A DNA stretch of 64,000 bases from Solirubrobacteraceae bacterium (GTDB lineage Bacteria; Actinomycetota; Thermoleophilia; Solirubrobacterales; Solirubrobacteraceae): the NCBI GenBank assembly GCA_023230855.1, contig JALNWQ010000004.1, forward strand, positions 186,001-250,000. Reading direction: 5' to 3'. The notes under the pieces were generated by a model. The model worked only from the letters and a program-made list of their open reading frames with translations. It was not told the origin of the DNA and made no database searches. The translations under genes were made by a program, and so were the position numbers. This document shows, piece by piece, positions 61,664 through 64,000 of this stretch (its first letter is position 1; each line of letters opens with the position of its first letter).

Positions 61664-62973
61664 CGGCACGGAACCGGGAGGCCCTCGCCCTCGTTCCGTC
61701 CGCGCTCCTGCTGACCGCGGGGCTCGCCGCGATCTTCCTCCGCCGCGACGAGTTCCTCAGCAACGAGTCGCTCGTCTACGGCGGCGTGTTCCTCGGCCTG
61801 TGCCTGGCCGCGCACCTCGTCATCCGCTGGTCGGCGCCGAACGCCGACCCGTACATCTTCCCGCTCGTCGCGGTCCTCGCGTGCCTCGGGCTCGTCGAGC
61901 TGTACCGGATCGACGAGAGCTTCGCCCAGGCGCAGGCGCGATGGTTCGTCATCGGCCTCGTGATGTTCGCCGTGACCCTCGCGTCCGTCCGCGACCTGCG
62001 ATGGCTGCAGGACAACAAGTACACGATCGCGTTGGCGTCGCTCGTCGTCCTGCTGCTGCCGCGCGTCCCGGGGATCGGGCAGTCGACCAACGGCGCGTAC
62101 CTGTCGATCAGCGTGGGCCCGATGAGCGTGCAGGCGGCCGAGTTCGCGAAGATCGGCATCGTCGTCTTCCTCGCCGGGTACCTGCGCGACACCCGCCAGG
62201 TCCTCATCCACGGCGGCCGCCGCATCCTCGGCCTGTCGCTGCCGCCGCTGCGGCACCTGGGGCCCCTGCTCGTCATCTGGGGCACGGCGATGCTCATGCT
62301 CATCTTCATCCGCGACCTCGGGTCGTCGCTGATGTTCTTCGGGGCGTTCCTCGCGCTGCTCTACGTCGCGACCGGTCGCCTGTCGTACCCGTTGGCGGGG
62401 ATCGGGGCGTTCGCCGCCGGGGCGTGGTTCGTCGGCAGTCGCGTCGGGCACGTCCAGGACCGCGTCGCCGCGTGGCGGGACCCGCTCGACCCCGAGCTCT
62501 TCAACGCCACCGGCGGCAGCTACCAGCTGGCGCAGTCGCTCTTCGCCCAGGCGGACGGGGGGCTGTTCGGTCGAGGGTTCGGCCAGGCCGAGCTCGGGAC
62601 GATGGTCGACGGCGACCTCGTCACCACGCCGCTCCTGCCGGCGTCGCAGACCGACATGATCTACGCGCTGATCGTCAACGAGACCGGCCTGCTCGGCGGC
62701 GCGGCGATCCTCCTGGCGTACCTCCTCATCGTCCAGCGCGGGTTCCGGATCGCGAGCCTCGCCCGCGACCCGTTCCACAAGCTCCTCGCCACCGGCCTGA
62801 GCGCCGTGTTCGCGCTGCAGGTGTTCGTCATCGTCGGCGGCGTGACGAAGGTCATCCCGCTCACCGGGGTGACGTTGCCGTTCATGAGCTACGGCGGGTC
62901 GTCGCTCATGGCGAACTTCATCCTCCTGGCGCTGCTGCTGCGCGTGTCGGAGACCGCGAGGAGACCGGCGTGA
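61660..62973 (+). CDS. rodA: RodA/FtsW-family peptidoglycan glycosyltransferase
   Basis: A SEDS protein of 437 residues with about ten membrane helices; it polymerises lipid II. Conserved spots include GAYLSISVGPMSVQAAEFAK (the SxQPSE(F/L)-AK region), DLGSSLMFFG, TDMIYALIVNETGLLG and the final PLTGVTLPFMSYGGSS. The partner PBP gene follows with a 4-base overlap, the RodA-PbpA or FtsW-like pairing of the actinobacterial operon. It could equally be called FtsW by sequence. Confidence 0.95.
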   Translation: MTARNREALALVPSALLLTAGLAAIFLRRDEFLSNESLVYGGVFLGLCLAAHLVIRWSAPNADPYIFPLVAVLACLGLVELYRIDESFAQAQARWFVIGLVMFAVTLASVRDLRWLQDNKYTIALASLVVLLLPRVPGIGQSTNGAYLSISVGPMSVQAAEFAKIGIVVFLAGYLRDTRQVLIHGGRRILGLSLPPLRHLGPLLVIWGTAMLMLIFIRDLGSSLMFFGAFLALLYVATGRLSYPLAGIGAFAAGAWFVGSRVGHVQDRVAAWRDPLDPELFNATGGSYQLAQSLFAQADGGLFGRGFGQAELGTMVDGDLVTTPLLPASQTDMIYALIVNETGLLGGAAILLAYLLIVQRGFRIASLARDPFHKLLATGLSAVFALQVFVIVGGVTKVIPLTGVTLPFMSYGGSSLMANFILLALLLRVSETARRPA

Positions 62974-64000
62974 ACACGTCGATCCGCAACCTCTTCGTCG
63001 TCCTCGTCCTGCTCTTCGGGGTGCTCGTCGCGTTCACGTCCCGGTGGACGGTGTTCGAGGACGGCGACCTGCGCGCCGACGCGCTGAACCGCCGCGACGT
63101 CATCCGCGCCGAGCGCGTGCCCCGCGGACGGATCCTCGCGGCCGACGGGACGGTGCTCGCCCGCAGCGTGCGGGAGCGGTCGCGCAGCAGTGGCACCACC
63201 CGCTACGTCCGCCGCTACCCGCTGGGATCGAAGTACGTCGGACCGGTCGGCTACAGCGACACGTCGCTCACGCAGACCGGGCTCGAGCGGTCGATGAACG
63301 AGCCGCTCGCCGGCAAGGCGGTGAAGCTCACCACCGCCGTCGACCGGCTCGTCACCGGCGACCAGCGCGGCGACGACATCCGCACGACGCTGCGCCCGCG
63401 CGTACAGCAGGCCGCGCTCGACGGGCTCGGCGACCGCCCCGGATCGGTGGTGGCGCTCGACCCGCGCACCGGCAAGGTCCTGGCGATGGCGTCGCGGCCC
63501 GGGTTCGACCCGAACAAGGCGATCAACGAGTCCGGCTACTACGCGAGCCTGACGAAGCGCAGCGACCGGGTGCTCCTCAACCGGGCCACGCAGGACGCCT
63601 ACGTCCCCGGATCGGTGTTCAAGGTCGTCACCGCCGCGGCGGCGATCGACAGCGGCAAGATGACCGCCGACACCACCGTCGACGGCAGCAACGGCCAGGT
63701 GTTCAGCGGGGCGCCGATGAACAACTACGGCGGCGCCCAGTACGGCCAGGTGACGTTGCGGACGTCGCTGACGAACTCCGTCAACACGGCGTTCGGCAAC
63801 GTCGCCGAGCTCGTCGGCAAGGAGACGATGCGCCGGTACATGCGCCGGTTCGGGTTCGACGCGAAGCCGCCGCTGGACTACCCCGACGACCAGCTGCGGG
63901 CGTCGGGGTCGTACCGCGACGGCCGGCTCATCCCGGCGACGAGCCGGTTCGTCGACGTCGCCCGGCTCGGCATCGGCCAGGACAAGCTCCAGGTGACCCC
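62970..64000 (+). CDS. pbpA: Penicillin-binding protein (class B, PbpA-like), cut by window end
   Basis: Peptidoglycan transpeptidase anchored by one N-terminal helix (about 7-25). The dimerisation/pedestal domain starts with RGRILAADGTVLA. The penicillin-binding module has Ser215-Val-Phe-Lys218 (SxxK) and SVN at 270-272 (SxN); the KTG box should lie past the window end. 343 residues are visible. GTG 62970 overlaps the rodA stop. With rodA, pstP and the FHA genes it forms one operon controlled by the kinase. Confidence 0.94.
   Translation, partial: MNTSIRNLFVVLVLLFGVLVAFTSRWTVFEDGDLRADALNRRDVIRAERVPRGRILAADGTVLARSVRERSRSSGTTRYVRRYPLGSKYVGPVGYSDTSLTQTGLERSMNEPLAGKAVKLTTAVDRLVTGDQRGDDIRTTLRPRVQQAALDGLGDRPGSVVALDPRTGKVLAMASRPGFDPNKAINESGYYASLTKRSDRVLLNRATQDAYVPGSVFKVVTAAAAIDSGKMTADTTVDGSNGQVFSGAPMNNYGGAQYGQVTLRTSLTNSVNTAFGNVAELVGKETMRRYMRRFGFDAKPPLDYPDDQLRASGSYRDGRLIPATSRFVDVARLGIGQDKLQVT

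Overview
The window is about 73% GC, with G or C at almost every third codon position. Gene order, a Firmicutes-like menaquinol:cytochrome c reductase and many secreted proteins with basic Arg/Thr/Val-rich C-termini suggest a deep-branching, high-GC actinobacterium, most likely Thermoleophilia (Solirubrobacterales, near Patulibacter/Conexibacter/Solirubrobacter). That placement is an inference; no rRNA is present. The centre of the window is the chromosomal origin region: parB-parA-rsmG-khpB-yidC-yidD-rnpA-rpmH on the minus strand, then dnaA-dnaN-recF-dciA-gyrB-gyrA on the plus strand, with two parS sites beside parA.

Layout. 1-1278: partial acyl-CoA carboxylase beta subunit. 1.7-8.5 kb: a giant secreted phosphodiester glycosidase/metallophosphoesterase with a collagen-like stretch, a small surface protein and a secreted SGNH hydrolase. 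8.6-9.4 kb: ferritin and a Cys-rich mini-protein. 9.5-15.4 kb: surface polysaccharide synthesis and export (UDP-xylose synthase-like enzyme, polyprenyl-phosphate sugar transferase, Wzm/Wzt-like ABC exporter, a small helical protein, a glycosyltransferase), followed by tRNA-Lys. 15.7-21.7 kb: membrane helical-repeat protein, tatC, tatA, polyprenyl diphosphate synthase and qcrABC. 21.8-26 kb: tetrapyrrole genes (hemL, fused siroheme-decarboxylase-type protein, hemB). 26-29.6 kb: a DUF4143 AAA+ ATPase with operator-like repeats, and a two-gene ABC-2 transporter. 29.6-37.5 kb: YmdB-type phosphodiesterase, a phosphodiesterase/membrane glycosyltransferase-like/DUF4126 cluster, a PLP aminotransferase, D-Ala-D-Ala ligase-like and a BFN-domain protein. 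37.7-52.6 kb: tRNA-Ile and the origin region. 52.6-57.3 kb: a candidate structured RNA, a secreted phosphatase, an HNH nuclease and two membrane proteins. 57.6-64 kb: the growth/division regulatory operon (Ser/Thr kinase, two FHA proteins, PP2C phosphatase, RodA/FtsW, PBP), cut by the window edge.

Several genes fit together. The Tat genes could export the Rieske protein, which has a twin-arginine segment. hemL, hemB and the siroheme-decarboxylase-like protein can supply haem to the b- and c-type Qcr subunits. The polyprenyl synthase could supply menaquinone or the undecaprenyl-type carrier. The glycan cluster, Ddl-like ligase and RodA/PBP operon all build the envelope.

Two observations go beyond ordinary annotation. 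First, many start codons sit 6-8 bases after a TANNNT hexamer, so leaderless transcription seems common here. Second, the roughly 500 bases after gyrA hold an undescribed-looking RNA: a -10 box, two identical AGGAGGTGG elements, two segments complementary to them, hairpins with GAAA and GACA loops, and a 13-bp terminator before a secreted phosphatase gene.
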